Shown in pieces: positions 41,992 through 51,025 of a stretch of DNA of 64,000 nucleotides (position 1 is the stretch's first letter; every line of letters begins with the position of its first letter). This DNA comes from Nitrospina sp. (lineage in GTDB: Bacteria > Nitrospinota > Nitrospinia > Nitrospinales > VA-1): NCBI GenBank assembly GCA_018653085.1, contig JABIAY010000046.1, positions 80,257 to 144,256 on the forward strand, written 5' to 3'. The translations under genes were made by a program, and so were the position numbers. A model generated the notes under the pieces. It saw only the letters and a list, made by a program, of their open reading frames with translations, had not been told where the DNA came from and made no database searches.

Positions 41992-42070
41992 CAGGGCAGG
42001 CCCTGCAGCCAATGGGCTATCTTTTTTCTGCATTCTGACTGTGTCTCGGCCTAATAAGTTCTTGCCTCGC
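41991..42070 (+). repeat. dispersed repeat with GCAGGGC-AG-GCCCTGC head overlapping the pheS stop
   Basis: palindrome 41991-42006; core CTGTGTCTCGGCCTAATAAGTTCTTGCC. Confidence 0.8.
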
Positions 42071-42113
42071 CCCACCCCCGGAAAACCTGGGAAGAAAACA
42101 GGAGCCCTGACAA

Positions 42114-42479
42114 ATGAGCGAAAAATTCAAAAATAATTTGATCGGCGTTGCCATTTTAGTAGGCGGGATTGTTGCTATCAACCTCTGGCGGGGTCCACCA
42201 GATATGAGCATGCGCGACCAGTCCCTCAATGAGATGGTACACACCAGTCTGACAAGATTCCACTACGCATGCCAGCAACTCTGGGGTGACCGGGGACCGC
42301 AGGAAAACTGCACTAAGGAATCCCTTTCGGAAATATTGCGCAACACCTTCGATCTACCCGGAATCAGTATCAGTGGAGATGGCAACCAGGAAGACTGGCA
42401 GGCCACCGCCCACCACGACATCCTCCCAGACCAGATTTTTATCATTGACGCATCGGGAGCCGTCAGCAAACTGGACTGA
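42114..42479 (+). CDS. hypothetical membrane-anchored small protein
   Basis: N-terminal TM NLIGVAILVGGIVAINLW; Cys-containing soluble domain. Confidence 0.6.
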   Translation: MSEKFKNNLIGVAILVGGIVAINLWRGPPDMSMRDQSLNEMVHTSLTRFHYACQQLWGDRGPQENCTKESLSEILRNTFDLPGISISGDGNQEDWQATAHHDILPDQIFIIDASGAVSKLD

Positions 42480-42555
42480 CCCCCGACCGATTTCATGGTA
42501 CACAATAGTCCCAGCCCTCAAGCCTGAGTAACTACCGGTATATAGAAACTACTAT

Positions 42556-42573
42556 TTGGCACGGAGATTGCTT
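42556..42573 (+). promoter_or_regulatory. candidate sigma-54 (-24/-12) promoter
   Basis: TTGGCACGGAGATTGCTT matches YTGGCACGNNNNTTGCW with GG-N10-GC spacing; upstream of the 42747 CDS. Confidence 0.75.
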
Positions 42574-42746
42574 TTTTATAAAGCAACTGATAATCCTTTT
42601 CCCAATAAAGTGTGATTTCTCATGAATTTTCTGACACCGATGCCAGGTTGTTTCATCCAGTCTACTGATTTTATTAGAGTTGTTCCTGTCATTTTGGGTT
42701 CGTCTGTGTTGGCCGGAAAGACTTTGTTAAGCCGGGGGATTTTGTA

Positions 42747-45296
42747 ATGACTTTCGGAGTGTTAACTATTTTGCTCGGAGTGGTCATTTTTGTAGTCACT
42801 AAACTCACCCCGACAAAACCTGAAGAGCCAGCCCAGGCAGAAAAAATTGACCCAAATTCTACAGGCAAATCTGTAGACAAACCTGAACAAACCCAAAAAA
42901 AGAGGGAAACTCCAGAGAGCCTTGCCCGCTGGGTTTTGAAAACGGAAAAATCAAAAACCGAATTGAAAGAGAAGTTATGTCTGGCGCCTCTTTCCACCGA
43001 TTTAAAAGTTTTACTCGGCCGCGATAAAGTCCTCGTTGAACTTTTCAACGCCATCCATAAAGGAAGTACGTTTCTTGCGTTGTACGGTAGATCTGGCGTA
43101 GGAAAAACGGCTTTGGCGCTGGAGGTGGTAAGAAAATACAAATACAACTTCCAAAATATTAAATTATATCTGAGTTTTGGCGGGGAAGGAGAGAACGCGC
43201 TTTCTACCAGGGATGCCATGATACAAATCATTCTCTCATTCCGGCCGACGGTGCGCATCCCTGAAAATATGACCCAACTCAGAAGGGTATACCGGCGTAT
43301 TATGGCCAGACATCAGGGCGTTCTCGTTCTGGACAACGTGACTTCAATCGATCAGGTTAAAGAACTGAAACCCGCCAGATCTAGTTCCTGGTTGTTGATC
43401 ATTACAGCCGAGAAGAGGCTGGAGCTAAGCGCGGCTTATTATGTTGAGGTAGAACCACTAGAGGTTGAATTTGCCCAGGAGTTTTTGGTCAGTCGCTCGC
43501 TCAGGCTAAAACCCCGGTCCAGGGAAATCGCCAAACTATGCCGAGGCCTTCCCCTGACCCTTGAAATGTGCGGCCAATTCCTGTCCGCAAAAACAAAAAT
43601 GCCTCCAGAAGATTTTGTCAACCTGTTCCGCAAATACCGGAGCAATTCTTTTCTGGAAAAGGTTGATGACTATGAAGAATCACTGCTCGCCTCGTTCAAG
43701 GTGATTTATAATTCCTTAAAAGATAAAGAGCAAATAGTTTTCAGCCAGTTAGCGGTCTTTCCCGGCTCCTTCGATGCGGTAGCTGCCTCTCAGGTTTGTG
43801 AAGAAAACGGGAATTGTTTAAAATCACTCGCTCAATTTGGGCTGGTCAAAGTCAATCCTGTCACCAAGCGTTACATTCTGCACGACTGGGTGAGAAGCCA
43901 GCTTAAAAATTATCTCCCCGAAGCGATCGCCAGAGAAGCAAAACTGAGACACGCGACTTATTATCTTTCGGTCCTCAATACAGCTAGCGAAGAAATATTA
44001 AAGGGCGGCCAAAAGGCTCGCGACGGGTTTCAATTGTTTCACCGGGAATGGGCTAACATTCGGGCGGGCCTGAGCCGGGTTAGCAAAAACAGCGTCGAAG
44101 GGAAAAAAGCTGCGGAGTTGTTCAATTCTTATATGATCGCAGGAGCCGAGCTACTTCCTTTGTGCTATTTTCCCAAAGATTGCCGAACTTTTCTGGAAAC
44201 GGGACTGAAAGTTTCACAAAGGCTGGATCAAAAAAATATCGAAGTTTTACACCTTTTGAACTTGGGTGTGTTTCATAATTCCCAAAAAAAATATGTGGAG
44301 GCAGAGGAATGTTTAGAGCAAGCACGCCAGCTGGCCTCCACTTTGGAAGATGCCAAAATCGAAGGGAAAATCCTTAACGAAATGGCAAGGTTGTATTTGG
44401 CCAAAGATAGAGCTGAGGAAGCCATCGATATACTTTTGAAAAAAAGGAAGCTGTGCCAGGAAAACAAAATTGAGGTGGACGAAGAACTTAGTTTGCTGAG
44501 GTTGGGTCTGGCTTATGGGAAAGAAGGTGAATTCGATAAAGCCATCCAGACAATGAAAGAAGGAAAAAAGAAAGCAAAAGAAGCGGGGAATGGACCCTGC
44601 ATGGGAACCCTTCTCACGCATATTGGGTTTTATCTGGGTGAAGTCAAAAGTTTATCCAATGCAGAGGATTATCTGGAGGCAAGTCTTTTATTGACCCGTG
44701 GCTTGGGAAAAAGAAAAGAAGAGTTGGGGGTTCTTTTGCGGTATGGAAAAATTTATGCGCAGTCGGACGATGTGGAACGAGCCTTAACTCTGCTTAGAGA
44801 AGGGCTCGCGTTGGCTGAAAAATACCGCGATAACAGGTATGAAGGACTGTTTCTGGTGCAGGTGGGTGACATTTATAGCCATATTCAGGAAAAACAAAAG
44901 GCTATAGAAAATTATATGAAAGCTCTGGCACCTCTTAAAAAAGCCAAGGAACTATTTCTACTCGATCAAATCAACCGAAGGTTGAGCCAGTCTTTTGAAT
45001 TGGAGGAAGACAATGAAGAATCTTCTGGGTCGGGAAGAATCTTCGAGCCTGTCAAAAAACTCAGCCGAAGCAAAGGGCTTGGTCTGGTGCAAGCCAAAAC
45101 CAGTGAGTTTATTAACCGTGGAGATAAGAAACTGCTTACTTATTACATAGGAAGCATTGAAGAAATTATTAAAACCTATAATTTGGATACCAAGGAAGCT
45201 TCGACCCGCGAAAGCCTGTTGGAGTTGATGGAATCACTTCGCGAAAATAACCACCACGCTTGCGCCACTCTCTTAAAAAAGAAATTCAGCTTGTAA
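42747..45296 (+). CDS. membrane-anchored NB-ARC/STAND NTPase with C-terminal TPR array
   Basis: N-terminal TM; LALYGRSGVGKTALALEVV P-loop, GVLVLDNV Walker B, GLPLTLEMCGQFL GLPL motif, multiple TPR units to C-terminus. Confidence 0.88.
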   Translation: MTFGVLTILLGVVIFVVTKLTPTKPEEPAQAEKIDPNSTGKSVDKPEQTQKKRETPESLARWVLKTEKSKTELKEKLCLAPLSTDLKVLLGRDKVLVELFNAIHKGSTFLALYGRSGVGKTALALEVVRKYKYNFQNIKLYLSFGGEGENALSTRDAMIQIILSFRPTVRIPENMTQLRRVYRRIMARHQGVLVLDNVTSIDQVKELKPARSSSWLLIITAEKRLELSAAYYVEVEPLEVEFAQEFLVSRSLRLKPRSREIAKLCRGLPLTLEMCGQFLSAKTKMPPEDFVNLFRKYRSNSFLEKVDDYEESLLASFKVIYNSLKDKEQIVFSQLAVFPGSFDAVAASQVCEENGNCLKSLAQFGLVKVNPVTKRYILHDWVRSQLKNYLPEAIAREAKLRHATYYLSVLNTASEEILKGGQKARDGFQLFHREWANIRAGLSRVSKNSVEGKKAAELFNSYMIAGAELLPLCYFPKDCRTFLETGLKVSQRLDQKNIEVLHLLNLGVFHNSQKKYVEAEECLEQARQLASTLEDAKIEGKILNEMARLYLAKDRAEEAIDILLKKRKLCQENKIEVDEELSLLRLGLAYGKEGEFDKAIQTMKEGKKKAKEAGNGPCMGTLLTHIGFYLGEVKSLSNAEDYLEASLLLTRGLGKRKEELGVLLRYGKIYAQSDDVERALTLLREGLALAEKYRDNRYEGLFLVQVGDIYSHIQEKQKAIENYMKALAPLKKAKELFLLDQINRRLSQSFELEEDNEESSGSGRIFEPVKKLSRSKGLGLVQAKTSEFINRGDKKLLTYYIGSIEEIIKTYNLDTKEASTRESLLELMESLRENNHHACATLLKKKFSL

Positions 45297-45412
45297 CCGG
45301 CGAGCCGCCGGGGGCAAATAGCAAGGGCTCAGTTGAGCCGAGAAAAACCGTTGTCAGCTAAACAAAGTTATTGCCCGCTGGGTCCAGCGTCACGCTGGCG
45401 CCTAGCGGTTAA
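45297..45412 (-). repeat. full-length hairpin-capped element filling the convergent gap and entering the fabI 3' end
   Basis: CCGGCGAGCCGCCGG (just after the 45296 stop) ... CTCAGTTGAGCCGAGA ... CCAGCGTCACGCTGG (45384-45398). Confidence 0.88.
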
Positions 45413-46186
45413 TTCCTGGTCAAAATAGTTGATGGACATTCCAGCATCAAGAACCAGGCCTTGTGCGTTGATGCCGCTTGCGCGTTGGCTCAACAAAAAT
45501 ACCGCCGCACTTGCCGCCTCCTGAGTAGTCAGGCCTTTTTTCCTCAATGTGGCTTTTTCAGCATGCAGGTAGGAGTCGATATAGCCGGGTATTCCCGCTG
45601 AGGCCGATGTCTTGAGCAGTCCGGGGTTGATGGAGTTGAACCGGACCTGTGAAAATGCGCTGAACGATTTTGCCAGGAAGCAGAGAGTGGAGTCGAGTGC
45701 CGCTTTCGCCGGGGCCATGTACCCATAATTTTCTGCCGCCATCCGCGTGGTGGAAATCGATACTGTAACAACGGATGCCTGTTGATCGAAGAGATCCTTA
45801 AAAGCGTTGGCGAGACTGATCAGGGAATAACAGCTGATATCGATGGACTGAAGAAAATCCTTTTTCGGTGTTTCATGAAAGGGCTTCCAGCCTTCGGAAT
45901 AGTTTGCAAAAGCTATGGAGTGGACGAGTCCGTGCAGGGTCTTACTGTGTTGTGCTACCTGGGTTTTTAACCGTTCAATATCTTCCTGTTTCTCCACATC
46001 GCAGACAAAAACTGTTTTACCTGCCAAAAGTTTTTCCAATGACTTTTTGCGATCTTCAGAGCGGACGCTGTAAATGACATTTGCGCCTTCTTCTTCCAGC
46101 GTTTTCGCGATATGCCAGGCAACACTTTTCCTGTTTGCCACTCCGGCCACTAAGAAGCTTTTATTTTCAAGGTCGAGAAAACTCAT
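45368..46186 (-). CDS. fabI: enoyl-ACP reductase (FabI-type SDR) with repeat-encoded C-terminal tail
   Basis: [44 protein letters not shown] (Y-x6-K); tail [12 protein letters not shown] derives from the repeat. Confidence 0.88.
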   Translation of the reverse strand: MSFLDLENKSFLVAGVANRKSVAWHIAKTLEEEGANVIYSVRSEDRKKSLEKLLAGKTVFVCDVEKQEDIERLKTQVAQHSKTLHGLVHSIAFANYSEGWKPFHETPKKDFLQSIDISCYSLISLANAFKDLFDQQASVVTVSISTTRMAAENYGYMAPAKAALDSTLCFLAKSFSAFSQVRFNSINPGLLKTSASAGIPGYIDSYLHAEKATLRKKGLTTQEAASAAVFLLSQRASGINAQGLVLDAGMSINYFDQELTARRQRDAGPSGQ

Positions 46187-46187
46187 T

Positions 46188-46237
46188 TTCTGTTTGCCTT
46201 ATAAAGCCATTGTTTATGCCAGCGGAGGCCCTCCGCT
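46188..46237 (-). repeat. short repeat forming the whole fabZ-fabI gap
   Basis: AGCGGAG-GGC-CTCCGCT palindrome then CAATGGCTTTATAAGGCAAACAG, cf. CAATGGCTTTTATTGGC at 7928. Confidence 0.65.
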
Positions 46238-46655
46238 ATTTTGTCTCCTCGACCAGCATGGCGGAGAACTCCAGGGTGACTGCGGTTTTACCGTTGACGG
46301 TGGCTTTTCCCGTCATGTACGCGGCGGTGCTGACCAGGTCTTTGAGCTTCACCTCTATCTGCATCGTGTCTCCCGGATGGACAGCATGCTTGAGTTTAAT
46401 ATTGTTGACCCGGGTGAGAACCGGAATTTTGCCTTCGTTAGCAATACGTTTCCCCATCAGGATCGCACCGGCCTGAAAAATGGATTCAAAGATCAACACT
46501 CCTGGCATGATCGGTCTTCCAGGATAATGTCCCTCAAAAAACGGTTCTTTCGGGTCGACCTTTTTTTCCGTCCTAATGGTGTCGTCACTTTCTTCAAGCA
46601 CTCGGTCGACAAACAGGAAAGGAGGACGGTGGGGAATATATTGAAGAAAGTCCAT
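46236..46655 (-). CDS. fabZ: 3-hydroxyacyl-ACP dehydratase
   Basis: IPHRPPFLFVDRVLE; EPFFEGHYPGRPIMPGVLIFESIFQ. Confidence 0.93.
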   Translation of the reverse strand: MDFLQYIPHRPPFLFVDRVLEESDDTIRTEKKVDPKEPFFEGHYPGRPIMPGVLIFESIFQAGAILMGKRIANEGKIPVLTRVNNIKLKHAVHPGDTMQIEVKLKDLVSTAAYMTGKATVNGKTAVTLEFSAMLVEETK

Positions 46656-46656
46656 T

Positions 46657-47400
46657 TTATAGTCCCCCGGTTACCTCTAATACGGAACCTGTGATGTAAG
46701 AAGATTCTTTTGCGGCGAGAAACAGCACCGGATAGGTTACATCTTCTGGAGTACCAAAGCGTTTCAGGGGAATCTGATCTTTATAGGATTTTTTCTGCTC
46801 TTCCGGCAGATCGCCAATGAAATCGGTATCTATGAAACCTGGCGAAACGCAATTGACTGTTATCTTCCTGCTCGCTACTTCCTTGGACAGGGAGCGTGTG
46901 AATGCCACCTGACCGGCTTTTGATGCGGCGTAATTAGCCTGGCCTGCAAACCCGAATTTGCCCACTGGAGAGGTCAAGGTAATGATCCTTCCATATCTCT
47001 GGCGCATCATGGACTGTACTGCCAGCTTGCACAAGTTGAAGGTTCCTGTCAGGTTGGTATTGATGACCCTGTTCCAGTCCTCCGCCTTCATCATGCCAAC
47101 AATGGAGTCGGAACGAATGCCTGAACTGACAACAAGGATCTGGAAGTTTTCGTATTTCGTTTCGATTTCTTTATAAAACTTTTCCACCGCCGCATAATCA
47201 GAAACATCGAACTTATGAATATCGAGGGAGTCTGCGTGGTCGGCATTGGCGTTTTTAAAGTTCTCTGCTTCCTCATCATTGCCCCGATAAGTGGCAATGA
47301 CTTTTGCTCCGGCTTTGAGGAACGCCTCTGAGATGGCCCGGCCTATGCCACGCGTGCCGCCTGTGACCAGAGCTGTCTGCCCGGCAAAATCAAATTCCAT
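46657..47400 (-). CDS. fabG: 3-oxoacyl-ACP reductase (SDR); start ATG 47400 rather than track start 47427
   Basis: ALVTGGTRGIGRAISEAF; YAASKAGQVAFTRSLSKEVASR; VNCVSPGFIDTDF. Confidence 0.92.
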   Translation of the reverse strand: MEFDFAGQTALVTGGTRGIGRAISEAFLKAGAKVIATYRGNDEEAENFKNANADHADSLDIHKFDVSDYAAVEKFYKEIETKYENFQILVVSSGIRSDSIVGMMKAEDWNRVINTNLTGTFNLCKLAVQSMMRQRYGRIITLTSPVGKFGFAGQANYAASKAGQVAFTRSLSKEVASRKITVNCVSPGFIDTDFIGDLPEEQKKSYKDQIPLKRFGTPEDVTYPVLFLAAKESSYITGSVLEVTGGL

Positions 47401-47445
47401 CCACTTGGCGTGGGGCCAATAGGTCAATACCCATAAAGCAAATGG
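47401..47445 (-). repeat. repeat hairpin CCACTTGGCGTGGGGCC abutting the fabG start codon
   Basis: matches 11 other copies of this head with one variable loop base. Confidence 0.85.
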
Positions 47446-47528
47446 ATATTTTTGCCCCTTTAACTGTAGTTTGTATTAATTTTCTCAAGGCGTGATCCGT
47501 GCAATAGGTGGGAAGGAAGATCTTATGT

Positions 47529-48977
47529 TCAAGCCGATGCGGTCACCAGGCTCGGGCGCAATTGCCGAAGAAATTTATCCGTTTCGTTGGCGACAATGAC
47601 TCCGTAGTTCGCCGCTCCCAGCCAGCCCGACATAATAATTCCCACCGATCCGGCATGGAACAACCCATTAATCTGGTTAGGAAGGTCCCGGCTTATTTTA
47701 AGTCCTTCAAACTTGGTTCCAAACGAAGTGCCCGAAGGGTGCAGGGTATAGCGTTTGAAAGTTTTTGGTGTTGAGGCTTCCACATGGTCCACTTTTTTGC
47801 GAATGCCCGGAACATATTTTTCCAGCGCATCAAGAGTGTTTTGCTCCAAGTCATGCTTATCTTTCTTGTATTGGGATTCGCTCAGCTTGGCCCAGTCCTG
47901 ATATCGGGCGTTGGTCGAAGAAACAATGGAATAACGATTGGTTCCCGGACGAATCTCCGGGTAGTAAAACGAAAAGGTACGGCTGGTAACATCTTTGCTC
48001 AATATTTTATCCGTACAGTATTCGTCCGCCACGGACGAAAACAGCAGGTCACCGACATGCGGCACGGTTTCCCCTTTTTTGATTCCCATATAAACCTGGC
48101 AACTGGAATTATTGAGCCGAACTTTCTTAACCTCTTCGATAAACTCGGGTTCAAAATGTTCCTCGCCAGTCAGTTGTTCGATAGTGGTCAACAAGTTCGA
48201 GTTGGAAAGGACGGACTTGCACGCGATGTCCTGCCCGTTGATGCGCACCCCCTGCACCGTTTTATCTTCCACATAAATTTTTTCGACCATGCAATGAGTG
48301 CGAATGTCCACACCGTTGCGCAAGAGCTCCTTTTTCATTTCCGTAATCAGGTGATCGGTACCACCCTGATAGGTGAAAACCCCTTTGTCCATGAAGTTGG
48401 AAAAAACAATGCCGTAAGTCAGTGCCGGATCATCCAGAGTGGAACCGTTGGCATAGGTAATCGGTTCCATGAGAAAACGCCAGACATCGGTGCGGCCTGG
48501 GAAAAATTTCTCAAAAAGATCACGGGTGGTCATGACCATCTCGTCATAAAAATTCATATTCCGCGCGGTCATAAAGAACTCATCAATCACTTCTTTCATG
48601 ATGCCGAACCGCTCACGCAGGATATGTGTGAAATCTATTTTGTCAAAGGAGGTGTTGAGGGAAAACTGCGGGTTGTCGAAACGCACATTTTTAAGCTGGA
48701 TAACCCGTTCGGAAATGTCCTGGCTCCAGTATTTTCGCAGGGTCTTAATCATTCCACAGGGGAACCCATGCAGGGAGATATCCATAATATGTCCACCCTT
48801 GCGTTTGAACCAGGTGGCCATGCCTCCCATATTGTAATGGTGCTCCGCCAGCAAAACCTTGTGCCCCATTTTCGCCAGCAGGTTGGCCGATGTCATTCCC
48901 GCCAAGCCACTGCCAATCACGACCGTATCGTAGGCGGACAAAACACCCTTTAACCAGTCTTTCGGTTGTTTACTCAT
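47529..48977 (-). CDS. phytoene desaturase/carotene isomerase-like FAD oxidoreductase
   Basis: [36 protein letters not shown] Rossmann; C-terminal [27 protein letters not shown]. Confidence 0.85.
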   Translation of the reverse strand: MSKQPKDWLKGVLSAYDTVVIGSGLAGMTSANLLAKMGHKVLLAEHHYNMGGMATWFKRKGGHIMDISLHGFPCGMIKTLRKYWSQDISERVIQLKNVRFDNPQFSLNTSFDKIDFTHILRERFGIMKEVIDEFFMTARNMNFYDEMVMTTRDLFEKFFPGRTDVWRFLMEPITYANGSTLDDPALTYGIVFSNFMDKGVFTYQGGTDHLITEMKKELLRNGVDIRTHCMVEKIYVEDKTVQGVRINGQDIACKSVLSNSNLLTTIEQLTGEEHFEPEFIEEVKKVRLNNSSCQVYMGIKKGETVPHVGDLLFSSVADEYCTDKILSKDVTSRTFSFYYPEIRPGTNRYSIVSSTNARYQDWAKLSESQYKKDKHDLEQNTLDALEKYVPGIRKKVDHVEASTPKTFKRYTLHPSGTSFGTKFEGLKISRDLPNQINGLFHAGSVGIIMSGWLGAANYGVIVANETDKFLRQLRPSLVTASA

Positions 48978-49011
48978 TGGTTTCTTAAACGATGAATTTT
49001 TTGATGGCCTG

Positions 49012-50400
49012 TCATTGTAAAAGATGCAGGTTGGCCATGGATATCCCGCTCAACGTGGCCCCAATAATACCTAAAAACCCCTGATCTGTCCCGCAAATAT
49101 ACAGGTTTTTAACAGGGGTTTTGCCATTTTTAATTTTCTGTGGAGACCCATAAACAGCCCCGTTAATATGGCCTGTATATTTTTTAATGGTCTTAGGCGT
49201 AAACGAGTCTAAAAATACCACATTATCGCGAAAATCGGGAAAAAATGTAAATAAAGCATCCAAAGCCTGGGCCCGGCACTCCTTTTTGGCGGCAATATAA
49301 TCTTTTCTCGGCAGGCCGTCCCATTTCCCGAAATGGGCAAGGTTGGTCAGGCGAATCAACCCTTCTTCAGGCGGTTGTGGGTACTGAAAATTATTACTGC
49401 AACACAACACCCCACTGGAAATATCGATCAAATCGCCTGGCACCTTATAGTCAAAGCGCGACTGGGTGGAAAAAAAGACAATGCTCTTATCGTAACCCAA
49501 GTCACGTGGCTTCTGGTCCACCACAAAAAGGGATTCCATAAACGAAACCTGGCCTGTCTCGCACGCACCCGCTTCGGCTAGCTCAGGTTGGCAACGGTTA
49601 AGCGTTTCCACATAGCCCATGGAAGAAAGTACCGCTGTGGTTTCTAATTCTTCCTCATTTTCAAGAGTCACCGAACAAACCGTTTCCTGTTTGGCGTTGA
49701 TGGTTTTAATTCCGTTTCCCATTCTCAGCTCACCACCCAGATGCTCGAACTTCTCAGCCAAAAGGTTGAGGATGTAGGGCATTCCCCCTTGCGGCTTGGA
49801 GAATCCTTCTACAAAAATGCTCTTGAACATGATGACAAATTGATAAAAATCCATGTCCCCTTCCCGCGCGTTGCCATAATACATCAGGGGACAAAACAAC
49901 ATGTCGATCAACACCGGGTTGCTGATATAGGACTCCAGAACAGGCCGGGAAGAAAGGCAATCCGCATCGTCGAGGTTCAACTCATCAAAGGAAAGGATCT
50001 TTTCCACCAGCTTGTTGAATCCGTCAATCTGATCGGGAAACGTTTCAGCCACCTCCTGGCGGAAAAACTCAAAATCGTTGGTGAACTTCAGGGATTTCTC
50101 AGGGAAGCGTATTTCCGACATATCCTGCTGGCACAGGCGAAAATCGTCATGGCTGAAACGCAGTTGTTTAAGAAGCTTGCCAAGCGGAGATGACCGGACT
50201 CCCTTGGGAGTAAAATTGGTCATGGCGTGGAGCCCAACATCAAAAGTGCGGTTTTTCCTCACATAAAAGGAGTTCAATCCGCCAATTTCGCTATGCTTTT
50301 CAACAATGCAGACCTTTTTATCGAACATGGCCAGACGAATGCCTGCGGCCAATCCCGATAAACCCGCACCGATAATAATCGTGTCGTAACGCATAGCCAA
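49012..50400 (-). CDS. phytoene desaturase/carotene isomerase-like FAD oxidoreductase (second)
   Basis: [42 protein letters not shown]-terminal [25 protein letters not shown]. Confidence 0.85.
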   Translation of the reverse strand: MAMRYDTIIIGAGLSGLAAGIRLAMFDKKVCIVEKHSEIGGLNSFYVRKNRTFDVGLHAMTNFTPKGVRSSPLGKLLKQLRFSHDDFRLCQQDMSEIRFPEKSLKFTNDFEFFRQEVAETFPDQIDGFNKLVEKILSFDELNLDDADCLSSRPVLESYISNPVLIDMLFCPLMYYGNAREGDMDFYQFVIMFKSIFVEGFSKPQGGMPYILNLLAEKFEHLGGELRMGNGIKTINAKQETVCSVTLENEEELETTAVLSSMGYVETLNRCQPELAEAGACETGQVSFMESLFVVDQKPRDLGYDKSIVFFSTQSRFDYKVPGDLIDISSGVLCCSNNFQYPQPPEEGLIRLTNLAHFGKWDGLPRKDYIAAKKECRAQALDALFTFFPDFRDNVVFLDSFTPKTIKKYTGHINGAVYGSPQKIKNGKTPVKNLYICGTDQGFLGIIGATLSGISMANLHLLQ

Positions 50401-50406
50401 ATTATA

Positions 50407-50500
50407 CCACCACTGCGCCAGCGTGACGCTGGACCCAAAGTGCCGTAGCTTTCCCGGCTAATAAAATTTATCTCGGCTCAAGGGGATCTGTAAGGGTTTT
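50407..50500 (+). repeat. dispersed repeat with CCAGCGTGACGCTGG head (50418-50432)
   Basis: core AAAGTGCCGTAGCTTTCCCGGCTAATAAAATTTATCTCGGCTCAAGG. Confidence 0.85.
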
Positions 50501-50519
50501 GTAGTCAAAAAGGAAGGGA

Positions 50520-50795
50520 CTAACTGGCCAACTGTCGGTCTTTTAGTAACGGGGTGAGATAAGAAACACAACCGGCCATTGTTGCCAGATGTTCGTAATC
50601 CTTTTCCGGCACTTCAATATTAAACCGCTTGCGAAGTTCCATGACAATATCGAGAAAATCCATGGAATCCAGGTCAATCTGGTCTCTCAATTTGGTATTG
50701 TCATCAATGGAACTGATATCCTCATCCGGGGCAATATCGGCAAGGATATTAAGAATAACCTTTCGTACATCTTCAATCGTCATACTTGTCTCCAA
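50520..50795 (-). CDS. acyl carrier protein
   Basis: DNTKLRDQIDLDSMDFLDIVMELRKRF: DSMDF phosphopantetheine site. Confidence 0.92.
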   Translation of the reverse strand: METSMTIEDVRKVILNILADIAPDEDISSIDDNTKLRDQIDLDSMDFLDIVMELRKRFNIEVPEKDYEHLATMAGCVSYLTPLLKDRQLAS

Positions 50796-50861
50796 AATCC
50801 ACGTTAACCCTGATTTTAGTAGAAGATAGGGCAGATTTCAACCTTAATTTTCCAGAAAACC

Positions 50862-51025
50862 CCCACTGAAAAGGGGGGTAACCCACTCTTTTTTAAAGAG
50901 GAGGGTGGTATTTTACCCTAACCCTCACGCCCCACCGGGGTTGAAGGAGTTGGCTTTTACCCCCTCTTTCTCAAAGTACCCGCTTCGGGGCAGGAAAATT
51001 GAGGTGAAATATCACGGCCACCCAC
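50862..51025. repeat. G/C-run repeat module remnant
   Basis: CCCCCACTGAAAAGGGGGG, CTCTTTTTTAAAGAGGAGGGTGGTATTTTACCC, then degenerate CCACCCACCTAGTGG. Confidence 0.5.

Noticed and set aside
47784-48953. 389-aa plus-strand ORF
   Set aside because: Antisense shadow of the CrtI-like oxidoreductase, which has recognisable FAD motifs.
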